Notes under the pieces: model-generated
What the model saw: only the letters and a program-made list of their open reading frames with translations
The model's database searches: none
What the model was told of the DNA's origin: nothing
Translations under genes and position numbers: made by a program
Assembly (NCBI GenBank): GCA_000737985.1
Contig: JNVT01000030.1
Span: 1-64,000 of the forward strand
Reading direction: 5' to 3'
From: Gammaproteobacteria bacterium MFB021
Lineage (GTDB): Bacteria > Pseudomonadota > Gammaproteobacteria > Pseudomonadales > Halomonadaceae
Length of the DNA: 64,000 nucleotides
Part shown: one piece after another, positions 17,855 to 29,055 of the stretch
Numbering within the stretch: position 1 is the first letter of the stretch
Layout of the letters: each line of letters opens with the position of its first letter

Positions 17855-19978
17855 GTGGCACGCAAGACACCACTCAAGCGTTATCGCAATATCGGTATCG
17901 TTGCCCACGTCGACGCCGGCAAGACCACCACTACCGAGCGTGTCCTGTTCTACACCGGTCTGTCCCACAAGGTGGGTGAGGTTCATGAGGGCGCCGCCGT
18001 CATGGACTGGATGGAGCAGGAGCAGGAGCGTGGCATCACGATCACCTCCGCTGCTACCACCTGTTTCTGGCAGGGGATGAACAAGCAGTTCGACGAGCAC
18101 CGCATCAACATCATCGACACCCCGGGACACGTTGACTTCACCATCGAAGTCGAGCGTTCCCTGCGTGTTCTCGATGGCGCGGTCGTCGTGCTGTGCGGCT
18201 CCTCCGGCGTGCAGCCGCAGACCGAGACCGTCTGGCGTCAGGCCAACAAGTACGAAGTACCGCGCATGGTGTTCGTCAACAAGATGGACCGCGCCGGTGC
18301 CGACTTCTTCATGGTCGTCGATCAGCTCAAGAATCGTCTGGGCGCCAATGTCGTGCCGATCCAGATCAACTGGGGTGCCGAGGAAGAGTTCAAGGGCGTC
18401 ATCGATCTGCTGCAGATGAAGGCGATCCTGTGGGACGAAGACAACTTCGGCATGAACTACGAGTTGGTCGACATCCCGGCCGATCTGCAGGAGACCGCCG
18501 AGACCTATCGTGAACAGATGGTCGAAGCCGCCGCAGAAGCCAACGAAGAGCTGATGGACAAGTACCTCGAAGAAGGTGACCTGTCCATCGAGGAGATCAA
18601 GGCCGGTCTGCGTGCGCGCACGCTCTCCAACGAGATCGTCCTCGTGACCTGTGGCTCCGCGTTCAAGAACAAGGGCGTTCAGGCCGTGCTCGACGGCGTC
18701 ATCGAATACCTGCCGTCGCCGACCGAGGTCAAGGCGATCGAAGGTGAGCTCGACGACAAGGACGGCACCGTCGCTACGCGTGAGGCCGACGACAACGCCC
18801 CGTTCGCGGCGCTGGCGTTCAAGATCGCCACCGACCCGTTCGTCGGTACCCTGACCTTCATGCGCGTCTACTCGGGCGTTCTGAAGTCGGGCGACAGCGT
18901 CTTCAACTCGGTCAAGTCGAAGAAAGAGCGTGTCGGCCGTATCGTTCAGATGCACGCCAACTCGCGCGAAGAGATCAAAGAGGTCTACGCCGGCGACATC
19001 GCCGCCTGTATCGGCCTCAAGGACGTGACCACCGGTGACACCCTGTGCGACCTGGATGCCAAGATCATCCTCGAGCGCATGGAGTTCCCGGAGCCGGTCA
19101 TCTCGGTCGCCGTGGAGCCGAAGTCCAAGGCTGACCAGGAGAAGATGGGCGTCGCCCTCGGCAAGCTGGCGCAGGAGGATCCCTCCTTCCGCGTGCAGAC
19201 TGACGAAGAGACCGGCCAGACCATCATCTCCGGGATGGGCGAGCTGCACCTCGATATCATCGTTGACCGCATGCGTCGCGAGTTCAAGGTCGAGGCCAAC
19301 ATCGGCAAGCCGCAGGTGGCCTACCGCGAGACCATTCGTCAGTCGGTCGAGCAGGAAGGCAAGTTCGTGCGGCAGTCGGGTGGTCGCGGTCAGTACGGTC
19401 ACGTTTGGCTGCGTATCGAGCCGCTGACCGACGCTGACAAGGGCGAGGACGAAGAAGAAGTCCACTTCAAGTTCGCGTCCGAGATCGTCGGCGGTGTCGT
19501 ACCCAAAGAGTACGTGCCGGCCGTCGAGAAAGGGGCCTACGAGCAGCTCAAGAACGGTGTCATCGCGGGCTACCCGATGATCGACGTCAAGGTGACGCTG
19601 TTCGACGGCTCCTACCACGACGTGGACTCTAACGAGACCGCGTTCAAGGTCGCCTCATCCATGGCGATCAAGGAAGGTGCTCGCAAGGCTAAGGCCGTGC
19701 TGCTCGAGCCGGTGATGAAGGTCGAGGTCGTGACCCCGGAGGACTTCATGGGTGACGTCATGGGCGACCTTAACCGCCGCCGTGGCCTTGTCCAGGGCAT
19801 GGATGACTCCTCCTCCGGCAAAGTCATTCGCGCCACGGTTCCGTTGGCTGAGATGTTCGGTTACGCGACCGATCTGCGTTCTCAGACCCAGGGACGCGCA
19901 AGCTACACCATGGAGTTTGCGAATTACGAAGAGGCGCCCTCCAGCGTCGTTGATGCCGTCATCAATCAGAACGGTTAA
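17855..19978 (+). CDS. fusA: Elongation factor G
   Basis: EF-G is the GTPase that drives ribosomal translocation and, with RRF, recycling. The 707-residue protein starts at a GTG (17855) after GGGGACTTCCATC. The G-domain motifs are all visible: [14 protein letters not shown] (about 17-30), [20 protein letters not shown] (about 88-96) and NKMDRAGAD. The C-terminal domains IV and V contain [15 protein letters not shown]. It is followed by tuf after 29 bp. Its length matches E. coli fusA1 (704 aa). Confidence 0.98.
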   Translation: MARKTPLKRYRNIGIVAHVDAGKTTTTERVLFYTGLSHKVGEVHEGAAVMDWMEQEQERGITITSAATTCFWQGMNKQFDEHRINIIDTPGHVDFTIEVERSLRVLDGAVVVLCGSSGVQPQTETVWRQANKYEVPRMVFVNKMDRAGADFFMVVDQLKNRLGANVVPIQINWGAEEEFKGVIDLLQMKAILWDEDNFGMNYELVDIPADLQETAETYREQMVEAAAEANEELMDKYLEEGDLSIEEIKAGLRARTLSNEIVLVTCGSAFKNKGVQAVLDGVIEYLPSPTEVKAIEGELDDKDGTVATREADDNAPFAALAFKIATDPFVGTLTFMRVYSGVLKSGDSVFNSVKSKKERVGRIVQMHANSREEIKEVYAGDIAACIGLKDVTTGDTLCDLDAKIILERMEFPEPVISVAVEPKSKADQEKMGVALGKLAQEDPSFRVQTDEETGQTIISGMGELHLDIIVDRMRREFKVEANIGKPQVAYRETIRQSVEQEGKFVRQSGGRGQYGHVWLRIEPLTDADKGEDEEEVHFKFASEIVGGVVPKEYVPAVEKGAYEQLKNGVIAGYPMIDVKVTLFDGSYHDVDSNETAFKVASSMAIKEGARKAKAVLLEPVMKVEVVTPEDFMGDVMGDLNRRRGLVQGMDDSSSGKVIRATVPLAEMFGYATDLRSQTQGRASYTMEFANYEEAPSSVVDAVINQNG

Positions 19979-20007
19979 CCGTTAGCTAACGTAAAGAGGT
20001 TATAGCA

Positions 20008-21201
20008 GTGGCTAAGGAAAAATTTGAACGCTCCAAACCGCACGTCAACGTCGGCACCATCGGTCACGTCGACCACGGCAAGACGACTCTGACGGCGGCT
20101 CTGACCCGTGTTTCCGCTGAAGTCTTCGGCGGCGAATGGCGTCAGTTCGACACCATCGACAACGCTCCGGAAGAGCGCGAGCGCGGTATCACCATCGCGA
20201 CCGCTCACGTCGAGTACCAGTCCGAAGTGCGTCACTACGCGCACGTCGACTGCCCGGGACACGCTGACTACGTCAAGAACATGATCACCGGTGCTGCCCA
20301 GATGGACGGCGCTATCCTGGTCTGTTCCGCTGCTGACGGCCCGATGCCGCAGACCCGCGAGCACATCCTGCTGTCGCGTCAGGTCGGCGTTCCGTACATC
20401 GTCGTGTTCCTGAACAAGGCCGACATGGTCGACGACGAAGAGCTGCTCGAGCTGGTCGAGATGGAAGTGCGTGAACTCCTCAACGAGTACGACTTCCCGG
20501 GCGACGACACCCCGATCATCATCGGTTCCGCGCTGATGGCGCTGGAAGGCAAGGACGACAACGGCATGGGTACCACCGCCGTTGCCAACCTGATCAAGTC
20601 GCTCGACGACTACATCCCGGAGCCGGAGCGTGCCATCGACCAGCCGTTCCTGATGCCGATCGAAGACGTGTTCTCGATCTCCGGCCGCGGTACCGTCGTG
20701 ACCGGTCGTGTCGAGCGTGGTCTGGTCAAGTCCGGCGAAGAAGTCGAGATCGTCGGTATCCACGACACCACCAAGACCACCGTTACCGGTGTCGAAATGT
20801 TCCGCAAGCTGCTCGACGAAGGTCGCGCTGGCGAGAACATCGGTGCGCTGCTGCGTGGTACCAAGCGTGACGACGTCGAGCGTGGTCAGGTTCTGGCCAA
20901 GCCGGGCACCATCACCCCGCACACCAAGTTCGAAGCCGAAGTCTACGTGCTGTCCAAGGAAGAAGGTGGTCGTCACACCCCGTTCTTCAAGGGCTACCGT
21001 CCGCAGTTCTACTTCCGTACCACTGACGTGACCGGTACCTGTGAACTGCCGGAAGGCGTCGAGATGGTCATGCCGGGCGACAACGTCCAGATGGTCGTGA
21101 CCCTGATCGCTCCGATCGCCATGGAAGACGGCCTGCGCTTCGCCATCCGCGAAGGCGGTCGTACCGTCGGCGCCGGCGTGGTCGCCAAGATCATCGAGTA
21201 A
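20008..21201 (+). CDS. tuf: Elongation factor Tu (single copy in window)
   Basis: EF-Tu delivers aminoacyl-tRNA to the ribosome as the GTP complex. The 397-residue protein starts at a GTG (20008) after AAGAGGTTATAGCA. It shows [14 protein letters not shown] (P loop), [29 protein letters not shown] (Ala in place of the common Cys) and the C-terminal [21 protein letters not shown]. It closes the str operon and has its own terminator. No second tuf is found at the tRNA-Thr/tRNA-Trp junction, where tufB sits in many relatives. Confidence 0.98.
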   Translation: MAKEKFERSKPHVNVGTIGHVDHGKTTLTAALTRVSAEVFGGEWRQFDTIDNAPEERERGITIATAHVEYQSEVRHYAHVDCPGHADYVKNMITGAAQMDGAILVCSAADGPMPQTREHILLSRQVGVPYIVVFLNKADMVDDEELLELVEMEVRELLNEYDFPGDDTPIIIGSALMALEGKDDNGMGTTAVANLIKSLDDYIPEPERAIDQPFLMPIEDVFSISGRGTVVTGRVERGLVKSGEEVEIVGIHDTTKTTVTGVEMFRKLLDEGRAGENIGALLRGTKRDDVERGQVLAKPGTITPHTKFEAEVYVLSKEEGGRHTPFFKGYRPQFYFRTTDVTGTCELPEGVEMVMPGDNVQMVVTLIAPIAMEDGLRFAIREGGRTVGAGVVAKIIE

Positions 21202-21218
21202 GTCTCGCTGATCGGATA

Positions 21219-21246
21219 GAAAAGGGGCGCTCCGGCGCCCCTTTTT
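21219..21246 (+). terminator. Terminator of the str operon
   Basis: AAAAGGGGCGC and GCGCCCCTTTT form an almost fully paired stem around a TCCG tetraloop, followed by further T residues. It lies 18 bp after the tuf stop codon. Confidence 0.9.
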
Positions 21247-21271
21247 CTGTCGCTGTCGGGAGGGGGTGTGT

Positions 21272-21300
21272 TTGACACCAAAATGGGCCTCCCCTATAAT
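21272..21300 (+). promoter_or_regulatory. S10 operon promoter (consensus sigma-70)
   Basis: A perfect TTGACA (21272-21277), a 17-bp spacer and a perfect TATAAT (21295-21300). Transcription should start near 21307, leaving a leader of only about 60 nt before rpsJ. A short hairpin (GACGGCTCGCGCCGTC, about 21325-21340) is the only structure I see in it. Confidence 0.9.
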
Positions 21301-21364
21301 GCGCGTCCTTTGAACGCGTGGGTCGACGGCTCGCGCCGTCAGTATCCATTGGAGCAGAACGTCA

Positions 21365-21676
21365 ATGCAGAACCAAAAGATTCGCATCCGGCTGAAAGCG
21401 TTTGACCATCGCCTGATCGATCAGTCGGCCCAGGAGATCGTGGACACTGCCAAGCGCACTGGCGCTCAGGTGCGTGGTCCGATCCCGCTGCCGACCAATC
21501 GCGAGCGTTACACCATCCTGATCTCGCCGCACGTCAACAAGGACGCGCGCGACCAGTATGAGATTCGCACGCACAAGCGCGTTCTCGACATCGTCGAGCC
21601 GACGGAGAAGACCGTCGACGCGCTGATGAAGCTCGACCTCGCCGCCGGCGTGGACGTGCAGATCAAACTCGACTAA
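21365..21676 (+). CDS. rpsJ: 30S ribosomal protein S10 (NusE)
   Basis: S10 is a 30S head protein and the NusB partner in antitermination; it also contacts NusG. The 103-residue sequence is standard ([58 protein letters not shown]). It opens the S10 operon behind a consensus promoter. The start has TTGGAGCAGAACGTC in front. A 135-bp gap separates it from rplC. Confidence 0.98.
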   Translation: MQNQKIRIRLKAFDHRLIDQSAQEIVDTAKRTGAQVRGPIPLPTNRERYTILISPHVNKDARDQYEIRTHKRVLDIVEPTEKTVDALMKLDLAAGVDVQIKLD

Positions 21677-21811
21677 CCAACACTAGACACTAGCGGGAGC
21701 TGAGTTCGCAGCGACCGCCGCGTCGTGAGACGCCACACAATGTGCTAGTGGAATGCTCTGGAAAGGGCAGCCATAGCGGGTGATAGCCCCGTACACTATA
21801 GGAGACTGAAC

Positions 21812-22450
21812 ATGACTATCGGTTTGGTCGGTAAAAAGGCGGGCATGACCCGTGTTTTCACCGAAGATGGCGCATCCGTGCCCGTAACCGTGATCGAGGT
21901 TGAGCCCAACCGCATCGCTGCTGTCAAGACCATCGAGTCCGACGGCTATCGTGCGGTGCAGGTCACAACCGGCTCCCGCAAAGCCAAGCACCTCACCAGG
22001 GCGATTGCTGGTCAATACGCCAAGGCCGGGGTCGAGGCTGGCCGTTCCCTGATGGAGTTTCGCCTCGCCGAGAGCGACGAAGCACCGGAAGTGGGCGGTT
22101 CCTTCACCGTATCCCTCTTCGAAGCTGGTCAGAAAGTCGATGTGACCGGTACCTCCAAGGGCAAGGGCTTCCAGGGCGCTGTCAAGCGCTGGAATTTCCG
22201 TACCCAGGACAACAGCCACGGTAACTCGCTGTCTCACCGTGCGCCGGGTTCCATCGGTCAATGCCAGACCCCGGGTCGCGTCTTCAAAGGCAAGAAGATG
22301 GCCGGCCAGATGGGCAATGAGCGCGTCACCGTCCAGAGCCTGGAAGTGGTGCGTGTCGATGCCGAGCGCAATCTGCTGTTGATCAAAGGCGCCGTGCCTG
22401 GTGCTCCGGGCTGCGATGTCGTCGTGCGCAGCGCCGTGAAAGCTCGCTGA
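21812..22450 (+). CDS. rplC: 50S ribosomal protein L3
   Basis: L3 nucleates 50S assembly and reaches toward the peptidyl-transferase centre. The 212-residue protein starts [20 protein letters not shown] and has the conserved [17 protein letters not shown] and [28 protein letters not shown] loop, including the Gln that is methylated by PrmB in E. coli. The SD is TAGGAGACTGAAC. rplD starts 14 bp downstream. Confidence 0.97.
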   Translation: MTIGLVGKKAGMTRVFTEDGASVPVTVIEVEPNRIAAVKTIESDGYRAVQVTTGSRKAKHLTRAIAGQYAKAGVEAGRSLMEFRLAESDEAPEVGGSFTVSLFEAGQKVDVTGTSKGKGFQGAVKRWNFRTQDNSHGNSLSHRAPGSIGQCQTPGRVFKGKKMAGQMGNERVTVQSLEVVRVDAERNLLLIKGAVPGAPGCDVVVRSAVKAR

Positions 22451-22464
22451 GGGGACTGAGACCG

Positions 22465-23070
22465 ATGAATCTGAATCTCGCAGGTGCCGCTGGCACCGTC
22501 GAAGTGTCCGCAGAGACCTTTGGCAAAGAATTCAACGAAGCGTTGGTGCACCAGGTCGTCACCGCCTATCTGGCGGCGGGCCGTCAGGGCACCCGTGCCC
22601 AGAAGAACCGCTCCGACGTGCGTGGCGGCGGCAAGAAGCCGTGGCGCCAGAAGGGCACCGGCCGCGCTCGCGCCGGCACCATCCGCTCGCCGCTGTGGCG
22701 TAGCGGCGGTGTGACCTTCGCTGCCCGTCCGCAGGACTACACGCAGAAGGTCAACCGCAAGATGTACCGTGCGGCGATGCGTTCGATCCTGTCCGAGCTG
22801 GTGCGTCAGGAGCGTCTGGTGCTGGTCAACGAGTTCGCCGTCGACGCGCCGAAGACCAAGCAGCTGGCCAGCAAGCTCAAGGAGCTGGATCTGGAGAAAG
22901 CGCTGATCGTCACCGAAGAGCTCGACGAGAAGCTCTACCTGGCCGCGCGCAACATCCCCAACGTCGATGTCGTCGATGCTGCGGCCGCCGATCCGGTCAG
23001 CCTGATCGCCTTCGACAAGGTGCTGATGACCGTCTCCGCTCTGCGTAAATTCGAGGAGAAGCTGGGATGA
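22465..23070 (+). CDS. rplD: 50S ribosomal protein L4
   Basis: L4 lines the nascent-peptide exit tunnel. In E. coli it also represses the S10 operon through a long leader, but the leader here is short. The 201-residue protein shows the tunnel loop [25 protein letters not shown] and [15 protein letters not shown]. Its stop overlaps the start of rplW by 4 bp (ATGA), indicating translational coupling. Confidence 0.97.
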   Translation: MNLNLAGAAGTVEVSAETFGKEFNEALVHQVVTAYLAAGRQGTRAQKNRSDVRGGGKKPWRQKGTGRARAGTIRSPLWRSGGVTFAARPQDYTQKVNRKMYRAAMRSILSELVRQERLVLVNEFAVDAPKTKQLASKLKELDLEKALIVTEELDEKLYLAARNIPNVDVVDAAAADPVSLIAFDKVLMTVSALRKFEEKLG

Positions 23071-23363
23071 ACCAGGAACGCGTATACAAGGTTCTGCTCG
23101 GACCTCACATGACCGAGAAGGCCGCGCGCGCCGCCGAGAACAATCAGTACGTGTTCAAAGTGGCCCAGGACGCGACCAAGCCCGAGATCAAGAAGGCCGT
23201 CGAAGCGCTGTTCGGCAAGAAAGTCGCCGGTGTTTCCGTGCTCAACGTCAAGGGCAAGACCAAACGCACGCGCTTCGGCACGGGTCTGCGCAAGGGTTAC
23301 CGCAAGGCGTACGTGACTCTGGCTGCGGGCGAAACGCTCGAAGACTTCTCTGGCGCCGAGTAA
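23067..23363 (+). CDS. rplW: 50S ribosomal protein L23
   Basis: L23 sits at the tunnel exit and is the docking site for trigger factor and SRP. The 98-residue product has [26 protein letters not shown] at the start and [28 protein letters not shown]. Its start overlaps rplD by 4 bp, and rplB begins 16 bp after it. Confidence 0.96.
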   Translation: MNQERVYKVLLGPHMTEKAARAAENNQYVFKVAQDATKPEIKKAVEALFGKKVAGVSVLNVKGKTKRTRFGTGLRKGYRKAYVTLAAGETLEDFSGAE

Positions 23364-23379
23364 GGCAGGAGTACGGATC

Positions 23380-24207
23380 ATGGCAGTAGTCAAGACAAAA
23401 CCCACTTCCGCCGGTCGTCGTCACGTCGTCAAAGTCGTCAATGGCGAGCTCTACAAGGGCCGTCCGTTCGCGGCGCTGACCGAGAAGCAGTCGAAGTCCG
23501 GTGGTCGTAACAACAATGGCCGCATCACCACGCGTCACGTCGGTGGTGGCCATCGTCAGCATTATCGTCTGGTCGACTTCAAGCGCACCAAGGATGGCAT
23601 CAACGCCGTCGTCGAGCGCATCGAGTACGACCCGAACCGTAGCGCCAACATCGCGCTGCTGAAGTACATGGACGGCGAGCGTCGTTACATCATCGCACCC
23701 AAGGGCCTGGTGGCCGGGGACGTGGTGGAGTCCGGCGTCAACGCTTCCATCAAGCGTGGCAACGCGCTGCCGCTGCGCAACATCCCGGTCGGTTCCACGG
23801 TGCACTGCATCGAGCTGAAGCCGGGCAAGGGTGCGCAGATTGCACGCAGCGCCGGCGCCAGCGCTCAGCTGGTCGCCCGTGAAGGCAACTACGCGACCCT
23901 GCGTCTGCGCTCCGGCGAGATGCGTCGTGTACTGTCCGAGTGCCGCGCCACGCTGGGTGAAGTCGGCAACTCTGAGCACAGCCTGCGTCAACTGGGCAAG
24001 GCCGGTGCGAAACGGTGGAGAGGGGTGCGCCCGACCGTTCGCGGTGTCGCGATGAACCCGGTGGATCACCCGCACGGTGGTGGTGAAGGCCGCACCAGCG
24101 GTGGTCGTCATCCGGTCAGCCCGTGGGGTATCCCCACCAAGGGCCACAAGACCCGCAAGAACAAGCGTACCGACAAGCTCATCGTTCGTCGCCGCAAGTC
24201 CAAGTAA
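23380..24207 (+). CDS. rplB: 50S ribosomal protein L2
   Basis: L2 is needed for subunit association and peptidyl transfer. The 275-residue protein is typical, with [21 protein letters not shown], the C-terminal [16 protein letters not shown] containing the conserved His near the active site, and the basic tail [19 protein letters not shown]. rpsS follows after 22 bp. Confidence 0.98.
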   Translation: MAVVKTKPTSAGRRHVVKVVNGELYKGRPFAALTEKQSKSGGRNNNGRITTRHVGGGHRQHYRLVDFKRTKDGINAVVERIEYDPNRSANIALLKYMDGERRYIIAPKGLVAGDVVESGVNASIKRGNALPLRNIPVGSTVHCIELKPGKGAQIARSAGASAQLVAREGNYATLRLRSGEMRRVLSECRATLGEVGNSEHSLRQLGKAGAKRWRGVRPTVRGVAMNPVDHPHGGGEGRTSGGRHPVSPWGIPTKGHKTRKNKRTDKLIVRRRKSK

Positions 24208-24229
24208 CAGACATTAAGAGGTAACGGCT

Positions 24230-24505
24230 GTGCCACGTTCACTGAAGAAAGGTCCCTTTATCGACCTTCATCTGTTGAAGAAGGTCGAAGTCGCCGCGGA
24301 AAAGAACGATCGCAAACCGATCAAGACCTGGTCGCGTCGTTCGATGATCCTGCCGAACATGGTCGGGCTCACCATCGCGGTACATAACGGTCGCCAGCAC
24401 GTCCCGGTGCATGTCTCCGAGGAAATGGTCGGCCACAAGTTGGGCGAGTTCGCTGCTACCCGCACCTATCGCGGTCATGCGGCGGATAAGAAAGCCAAAC
24501 GCTGA
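24230..24505 (+). CDS. rpsS: 30S ribosomal protein S19
   Basis: S19 is a 30S head protein close to S13 and the A-site tRNA. The start is a GTG at 24230 after AGAGGTAACGGCT. The 91-residue sequence begins [19 protein letters not shown] and ends [19 protein letters not shown], both standard. rplV starts 17 bp later. Confidence 0.97.
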   Translation: MPRSLKKGPFIDLHLLKKVEVAAEKNDRKPIKTWSRRSMILPNMVGLTIAVHNGRQHVPVHVSEEMVGHKLGEFAATRTYRGHAADKKAKR

Positions 24506-24522
24506 GCCAAGAGGATTAAGAG

Positions 24523-24855
24523 ATGGAAGTCGCTGCTAAGTTGCGTGGCGCTAGCTTGTCCGCCCAGAAGGCCCGTTTGGTGGCTGACCAGGTGCGCGGT
24601 AAGCCGGTCGCCGAAGCGCTCGACGTGCTGACCTTCTCCCCCAAGAAGGCTGCCAAGCTGGTCAAGAAGGTGCTGCAGTCCGCGATTGCCAATGCGGAAG
24701 AAAACAACGGCATGGACATCGACGAGCTGCGTGTCTCGACCATCTGTGTCGATGAGGGCATGACGCTCAAGCGCATTCAGCCGCGCGCAAAAGGCCGGGC
24801 GGATCGCATTCTGAAGCGCACCTGCCACATCACCGTCAAGGTAGCCGAGAAGTAG
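24523..24855 (+). CDS. rplV: 50S ribosomal protein L22
   Basis: L22 lines the exit tunnel together with L4. The 110-residue protein shows [24 protein letters not shown] and the tunnel beta-hairpin near [21 protein letters not shown], with no deletion of the kind that gives macrolide resistance. It lies 11 bp before rpsC in the S10 operon. Confidence 0.97.
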   Translation: MEVAAKLRGASLSAQKARLVADQVRGKPVAEALDVLTFSPKKAAKLVKKVLQSAIANAEENNGMDIDELRVSTICVDEGMTLKRIQPRAKGRADRILKRTCHITVKVAEK

Positions 24856-24866
24856 GAGTCGACCAG

Positions 24867-25568
24867 ATGGGTCAGAAAGTCAATCCAGTCGGGATTCGTC
24901 TCGGCATCGTGAAAGATCACTCGTCGGTCTGGTACGCAGAGCGCGGTGCCTATGCCGACAAGCTGAACAACGATCTGGAAGTGCGTCGCTTCCTCGAAGA
25001 GCGTTTGAAGAACGCCTCCGTGAGCCGCATTACCATCGAACGTCCGGCCAACAACGCCCGTATCACCATTCACACTGCCCGTCCGGGCATCGTGATCGGC
25101 AAGAAGGGTGAGGACGTCGATCGTCTGCGCCAGGATGTCACCCGCATGATGGGTGTGCCGGTGCACGTCAACATCGAAGAAGTCCGCAAGCCGGAACTCG
25201 ACGCCGCCCTGGTCGCGCAGAACATTGCCGGTCAGCTCGAGCGTCGCGTGATGTTCCGCCGTGCCATGAAGCGCTCGGTCCAGAACGCCATGCGTCTGGG
25301 TGCCGGCGGTATCAAGGTGCAGCTCTCCGGTCGTCTCGGTGGCGCCGAGATCGCACGTACCGAATGGTACCGCGAAGGTCGCGTGCCGCTTCACACCCTG
25401 CGTGCCGACATCGATTACGCCACCTATGAAGCACACACCACCTACGGCGTCATCGGCGTCAAGGTGTGGGTCTTCAAGGGCGAGATCCTCGGGGGCATCG
25501 AAGAGGTGCGTGCCAAGCAGAAGCAACAGGCTCAGGCACCTGCACCGAAGAAGAAAGGTTCCAGGTAA
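24867..25568 (+). CDS. rpsC: 30S ribosomal protein S3
   Basis: S3 forms part of the mRNA entry channel and its helicase. The 233-residue protein has [20 protein letters not shown], the KH domain with [16 protein letters not shown] (about 73-88) and the C-terminal [29 protein letters not shown] Lys/Gln-rich tail ends the protein. rplP follows after 14 bp. Confidence 0.97.
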   Translation: MGQKVNPVGIRLGIVKDHSSVWYAERGAYADKLNNDLEVRRFLEERLKNASVSRITIERPANNARITIHTARPGIVIGKKGEDVDRLRQDVTRMMGVPVHVNIEEVRKPELDAALVAQNIAGQLERRVMFRRAMKRSVQNAMRLGAGGIKVQLSGRLGGAEIARTEWYREGRVPLHTLRADIDYATYEAHTTYGVIGVKVWVFKGEILGGIEEVRAKQKQQAQAPAPKKKGSR

Positions 25569-25582
25569 GGGGAGACTGATCG

Positions 25583-25996
25583 ATGTTGCAACCCAAGCGT
25601 ACAAAGTTCCGCAAGGTGCAGAAAGGTCGTAACCGTGGCCTGGCGCATCGCGGCAGCAAGGTGAGCTTCGGAGACTTCGGTCTCAAGGCCACCGATCGCG
25701 GTCGTATCACCGCACGTCAGATCGAAGCTGGTCGTCGTGCCATCACCCGTCACGTCAAGCGTGGTGGCAAGATCTGGATCCGCGTATTCCCGGACAAGCC
25801 GATTACCAACAAGCCTCTCGAGGTTCGTATGGGTAAAGGTAAGGGTTCCGTCGAGTACTGGGTGGCCCAGATCCAGCCGGGCAAGGTGCTCTACGAAATC
25901 GAAGGCGTCTCCGAGGAGCTGGCGCGTGAAGCGTTCTCCCTGGCGGCCCAGAAGATGCCCATCTCCACCACCTTTGTGAAACGGACGGTGATGTGA
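25583..25996 (+). CDS. rplP: 50S ribosomal protein L16
   Basis: L16 contacts the A-site tRNA near the peptidyl-transferase centre. The 137-residue product begins [30 protein letters not shown] and has [23 protein letters not shown], typical of the family. The conserved Arg hydroxylated by RoxA in E. coli lies in this region. The TGA stop shares one base with the ATG of rpmC. Confidence 0.97.
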   Translation: MLQPKRTKFRKVQKGRNRGLAHRGSKVSFGDFGLKATDRGRITARQIEAGRRAITRHVKRGGKIWIRVFPDKPITNKPLEVRMGKGKGSVEYWVAQIQPGKVLYEIEGVSEELAREAFSLAAQKMPISTTFVKRTVM

Positions 25997-26190
25997 TGAA
26001 AGCCAACGAAATGCGTGAAAAATCAGTCGATGCGCTGCAGGAGCAGCTCTTCGAACTGCTCAAGGAGCAGTTCAACCTGCGCATGCAGAAGGCCACCGGC
26101 CAGCTGAGCCAGACGCACCTGCTCAAGCAGGTTCGTCGCGACATCGCTCGCGTCAAGACTGTGCTCAACCAGAAGGCAGGTGACCAATAA
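25996..26190 (+). CDS. rpmC: 50S ribosomal protein L29
   Basis: L29 lies beside L23 at the tunnel exit. The 64-residue protein ([18 protein letters not shown], then [17 protein letters not shown]) matches the family in length. The ATG at 25996 overlaps the rplP stop by one base; a GTG one codon upstream is also possible but would add an extra Met not seen in relatives. Its own stop overlaps the rpsQ start by one base. Confidence 0.95.
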   Translation: MKANEMREKSVDALQEQLFELLKEQFNLRMQKATGQLSQTHLLKQVRRDIARVKTVLNQKAGDQ

Positions 26191-26450
26191 TGGCTGAAGC
26201 GAATAAAGCCCGTACGCTCACCGGTAAGGTCGTGAGCGACAAGATGGAAAAATCGATTGTCGTATTGATCGAGCGCCGCGAGCGTCATCCGATCTACGGC
26301 AAGTACATGAAGCGCTCCACCAAGCTGCACGCCCATGACGAGGCGAATCAGGCACGGACTGGCGATACGGTTTCCATTCAGGAATGCCGTCCGCTGTCCA
26401 AGAAGAAAGCCTGGACGTTGGTCGAGGTGGTCGAGCAGGCCAAGGGCTGA
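26190..26450 (+). CDS. rpsQ: 30S ribosomal protein S17
   Basis: S17 is a primary 16S rRNA-binding protein. The 86-residue sequence shows [44 protein letters not shown], a clear family match. It overlaps rpmC by one base and is the last gene of the S10 unit; a 53-bp gap separates it from rplN. Confidence 0.97.
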   Translation: MAEANKARTLTGKVVSDKMEKSIVVLIERRERHPIYGKYMKRSTKLHAHDEANQARTGDTVSIQECRPLSKKKAWTLVEVVEQAKG

Positions 26451-26503
26451 GCCCGACAGCGCCTTCTGAACCAGTGCAGTCAGATTAGGTTTGGAGAAAA
26501 CCA

Positions 26504-26875
26504 ATGATTCAGACTCAGACAATGCTGGATGTCGCCGACAACAGCGGCGCGCGCCGGGTGCAGTGCATCAAGGTGCTTGGCGGTTCACACCGCCGTTACG
26601 CTCGCGTGGGTGATGTCATCAAAGTGACGGTCAAGGAAGCGATTCCGCGGGGCAAGGTCAAGAAAGGCCAGGTCCTCAAGGCCGTCGTGGTGCGTACGCG
26701 CAGCGGTGTTCGTCGTAACGACGGTTCGCTGATTCGCTTCGATGGAAATGCGGCGGTTCTGTTGAACAACACCAACGAACAGCCGATCGGTACCCGTATC
26801 TTCGGGCCGGTTACTCGTGAACTTCGTAACGAGAAGTTCATGAAGATCATTTCCTTGGCGCCCGAAGTGCTGTAA
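26504..26875 (+). CDS. rplN: 50S ribosomal protein L14
   Basis: L14 forms an intersubunit bridge and is the target of the silencing factor RsfS. The 123-residue protein ([33 protein letters not shown]) is nearly identical to E. coli L14 in length and sequence. It opens the spc gene block. I see no separate promoter in the gap before it, so it is probably continuous with the S10 operon. Confidence 0.98.
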   Translation: MIQTQTMLDVADNSGARRVQCIKVLGGSHRRYARVGDVIKVTVKEAIPRGKVKKGQVLKAVVVRTRSGVRRNDGSLIRFDGNAAVLLNNTNEQPIGTRIFGPVTRELRNEKFMKIISLAPEVL

Positions 26876-26889
26876 GGAGCGAGGCGGAT

Positions 26890-27207
26890 ATGCACAAGAT
26901 CAAACGTGACGACGAAGTCATCGTCATCGCCGGCAAGGACAAGGGCAAGCGTGGCACGATCAAGCGCGTCCTCGAGAACGACCGTTATGTCGTCTCGGGC
27001 GTCAACATGATCAAGCGCCACACCAAGCCCAATCCGATGGCTGGCAACCCGGGGGGTATCGTCGAGCGTGAGGCTCCGATCCATGCGTCCAACGTGGCCA
27101 TCTTCAACGCGGAGACCGGCAAGGCGGATCGCGTCGGCTTCCAAGTGCAGGAAGACGGTACCAAGGTACGTATCTACAAGTCGACGCAGAAGCAGATCGA
27201 CGCCTAA
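26890..27207 (+). CDS. rplX: 50S ribosomal protein L24
   Basis: L24 initiates 50S assembly. The 105-residue protein carries the KOW motif ([21 protein letters not shown], about 6-26) and [37 protein letters not shown]. In E. coli the S8 repressor acts at the rplX-rplE junction, which here is only 18 bp. Confidence 0.96.
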   Translation: MHKIKRDDEVIVIAGKDKGKRGTIKRVLENDRYVVSGVNMIKRHTKPNPMAGNPGGIVEREAPIHASNVAIFNAETGKADRVGFQVQEDGTKVRIYKSTQKQIDA

Positions 27208-27225
27208 CGCGAGTCGGGTAGCAAA

Positions 27226-27765
27226 ATGGCGAACTTGAAAGAACGTTATCAAAGCGAGGTCATGGCTAAACTGCAGGAGCAGTTCAGCTATGCCAACGTG
27301 ATGCAGGTGCCCCGGATCACCAAAGTGACCCTGAACATGGGCATCGGCGAAGCGACCAGCGATAAAAAGCTGATCGAAAACGCCATCGGCGACCTGGAGA
27401 AGCTCTCCGGTCAGAAGCCGATGGTGACCAAAGCGCGCAAGTCCATCGCTGGCTTCAAGGTCCGCGAAGGCTGGCCGATCGGCGTCAAGGTGACCCTGCG
27501 CCGCGAGCGGATGTGGGACTTCCTGGATCGCCTTGTCAACATCGCGATCCCCCGCGTGCGTGACTTCCGTGGTCTCAACCCGAAGTCCTTCGACGGCCGC
27601 GGCAACTACTCGATGGGCGTCCGTGAGCAGATCATCTTCCCGGAGATCGAATATGATAAGATCGACCGGATCCGTGGTCTGGACGTAACCATCACGACCA
27701 GCGCCAACACCGACGAAGAAGGTCGTGCGCTGCTCAGCGCGCTGAACTTCCCGTTCAAGCAATAA
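27226..27765 (+). CDS. rplE: 50S ribosomal protein L5
   Basis: L5 binds 5S rRNA and contacts the P-site tRNA. The 179-residue product shows [49 protein letters not shown] and [29 protein letters not shown], all standard. The next gene, rpsN, starts 10 bp downstream. Confidence 0.97.
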   Translation: MANLKERYQSEVMAKLQEQFSYANVMQVPRITKVTLNMGIGEATSDKKLIENAIGDLEKLSGQKPMVTKARKSIAGFKVREGWPIGVKVTLRRERMWDFLDRLVNIAIPRVRDFRGLNPKSFDGRGNYSMGVREQIIFPEIEYDKIDRIRGLDVTITTSANTDEEGRALLSALNFPFKQ

Positions 27766-27775
27766 GGGTGGATTC

Positions 27776-28081
27776 ATGGCAAAGAAAAGCATGATTGAGC
27801 GTGAGCTCAAGCGCGCGAAGCTGGTCGACAAATACGCCGCCAAGCGTGCCGCGCTCAAGAGCGTGATCTACGACGTCAACGCTTCTGACGAAGAGCGCTT
27901 CGACGCTCAGCTAAAGCTGCAGCAGCTGCCGCGCGACTCCAGCAAGGTTCGTGCCCGCAACCGCTGCCGCATTACCGGTCGTCCGCACGGTTACTACAAC
28001 AAGTTCGGTCTGGCCCGTAACAAGCTGCGCGAAGCGGCCATGCGTGGCGATGTCCCTGGGCTGAAGAAGTCCAGCTGGTAA
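27776..28081 (+). CDS. rpsN: 30S ribosomal protein S14 (zinc-independent form)
   Basis: S14 is a 30S head protein. The 101-residue length and the absence of CXXC pairs identify the long, zinc-independent form. The C-terminal [25 protein letters not shown] is typical. It lies in the spc block between rplE and rpsH. Confidence 0.97.
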   Translation: MAKKSMIERELKRAKLVDKYAAKRAALKSVIYDVNASDEERFDAQLKLQQLPRDSSKVRARNRCRITGRPHGYYNKFGLARNKLREAAMRGDVPGLKKSSW

Positions 28082-28113
28082 GCCACGTCGAGGAATTCAG
28101 GAGCGCAATGTAA

Positions 28114-28506
28114 ATGAGCATGCAAGATACTCTGGCGGATATGTGCACCCGTATCCGCAATGCGCAGATGGCCACCAAGGAGACGGTCACCATGCCGTCT
28201 TCCAAGCTCAAGACGGAAGTGGCCCGCGTACTCAAGCAGGAAGGCTACATTACCGACTTCGCGGTCTCCGAGGGCGCCAAGCCCGAGCTGACCGTGACCC
28301 TCAAGTACTTCGAGGGCAAGCCGGTCATCGAGCACCTCCAGCGTGTATCCAAGCCGTCGCTGCGGATCTACAAGGGCAAGAGCGCCATGCCCAAGGTCGC
28401 AGACGGTCTGGGCATCGCGATCGTCACCACCTCTCAGGGTGTCATGACCGATCGCGCCGCACGCCAGGCGGGTGTCGGTGGTGAAGTCATCTGCACCGTA
28501 TTCTAG
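28114..28506 (+). CDS. rpsH: 30S ribosomal protein S8
   Basis: S8 is a primary 16S rRNA-binding protein and the translational repressor of the spc operon in E. coli. The 130-residue product starts [17 protein letters not shown] and ends with [37 protein letters not shown], as in the family. rplF follows after 9 bp. Confidence 0.97.
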   Translation: MSMQDTLADMCTRIRNAQMATKETVTMPSSKLKTEVARVLKQEGYITDFAVSEGAKPELTVTLKYFEGKPVIEHLQRVSKPSLRIYKGKSAMPKVADGLGIAIVTTSQGVMTDRAARQAGVGGEVICTVF

Positions 28507-28515
28507 GAGTGAGAA

Positions 28516-29046
28516 ATGTCTCGCGTAGCCAAGTATCCGGTTAAACTGCCCAGCGGCGTCGAGGTCAAGTTCGACGGCGACCAGCTGTCCGTCAAGGGCG
28601 GCCAGGGCACGCTAGAACTGACTGTCCATCCCGACGTGAAAATCGCTCAGGAAGACGGTCAACTGACCTTTGCTCCCAGTGAGCAGGCCAAGAGCTGGGC
28701 CATGGTCGGCACGACTCGTGCCTTGGTCCAGAACATGGTCACCGGCGCCTCCGAGGGTTTCACTCGGTCGCTGGAAATCAATGGCGTCGGCTATCGTGCC
28801 CAGGCAAGTGGCAAGACGCTGAATCTGACACTCGGTTTCTCCCACCCGATCGACTACACGCTGCCTGAAGGTGTCACGGCCGAAACGCCGAAGAACACCG
28901 TCATCGTGCTGAAAAGCGCGGACAAGCAGAAGCTCGGCCAGGTGGCTGCGGAAATTCGCGCCTTCCGTCCTCCGGAGCCCTACAAGGGCAAAGGTGTTCG
29001 GTACAGCGACGAACAAGTCCGCCGCAAAGAAGCCAAGAAGAAGTAA
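28516..29046 (+). CDS. rplF: 50S ribosomal protein L6
   Basis: L6 lies at the base of the L7/L12 stalk near the sarcin-ricin loop. The 176-residue protein starts [20 protein letters not shown]. It shows the duplicated fold ending with [25 protein letters not shown], the usual C-terminus. rplR follows after 9 bp. Confidence 0.97.
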   Translation: MSRVAKYPVKLPSGVEVKFDGDQLSVKGGQGTLELTVHPDVKIAQEDGQLTFAPSEQAKSWAMVGTTRALVQNMVTGASEGFTRSLEINGVGYRAQASGKTLNLTLGFSHPIDYTLPEGVTAETPKNTVIVLKSADKQKLGQVAAEIRAFRPPEPYKGKGVRYSDEQVRRKEAKKK

Positions 29047-29055
29047 GGCAGGGTT

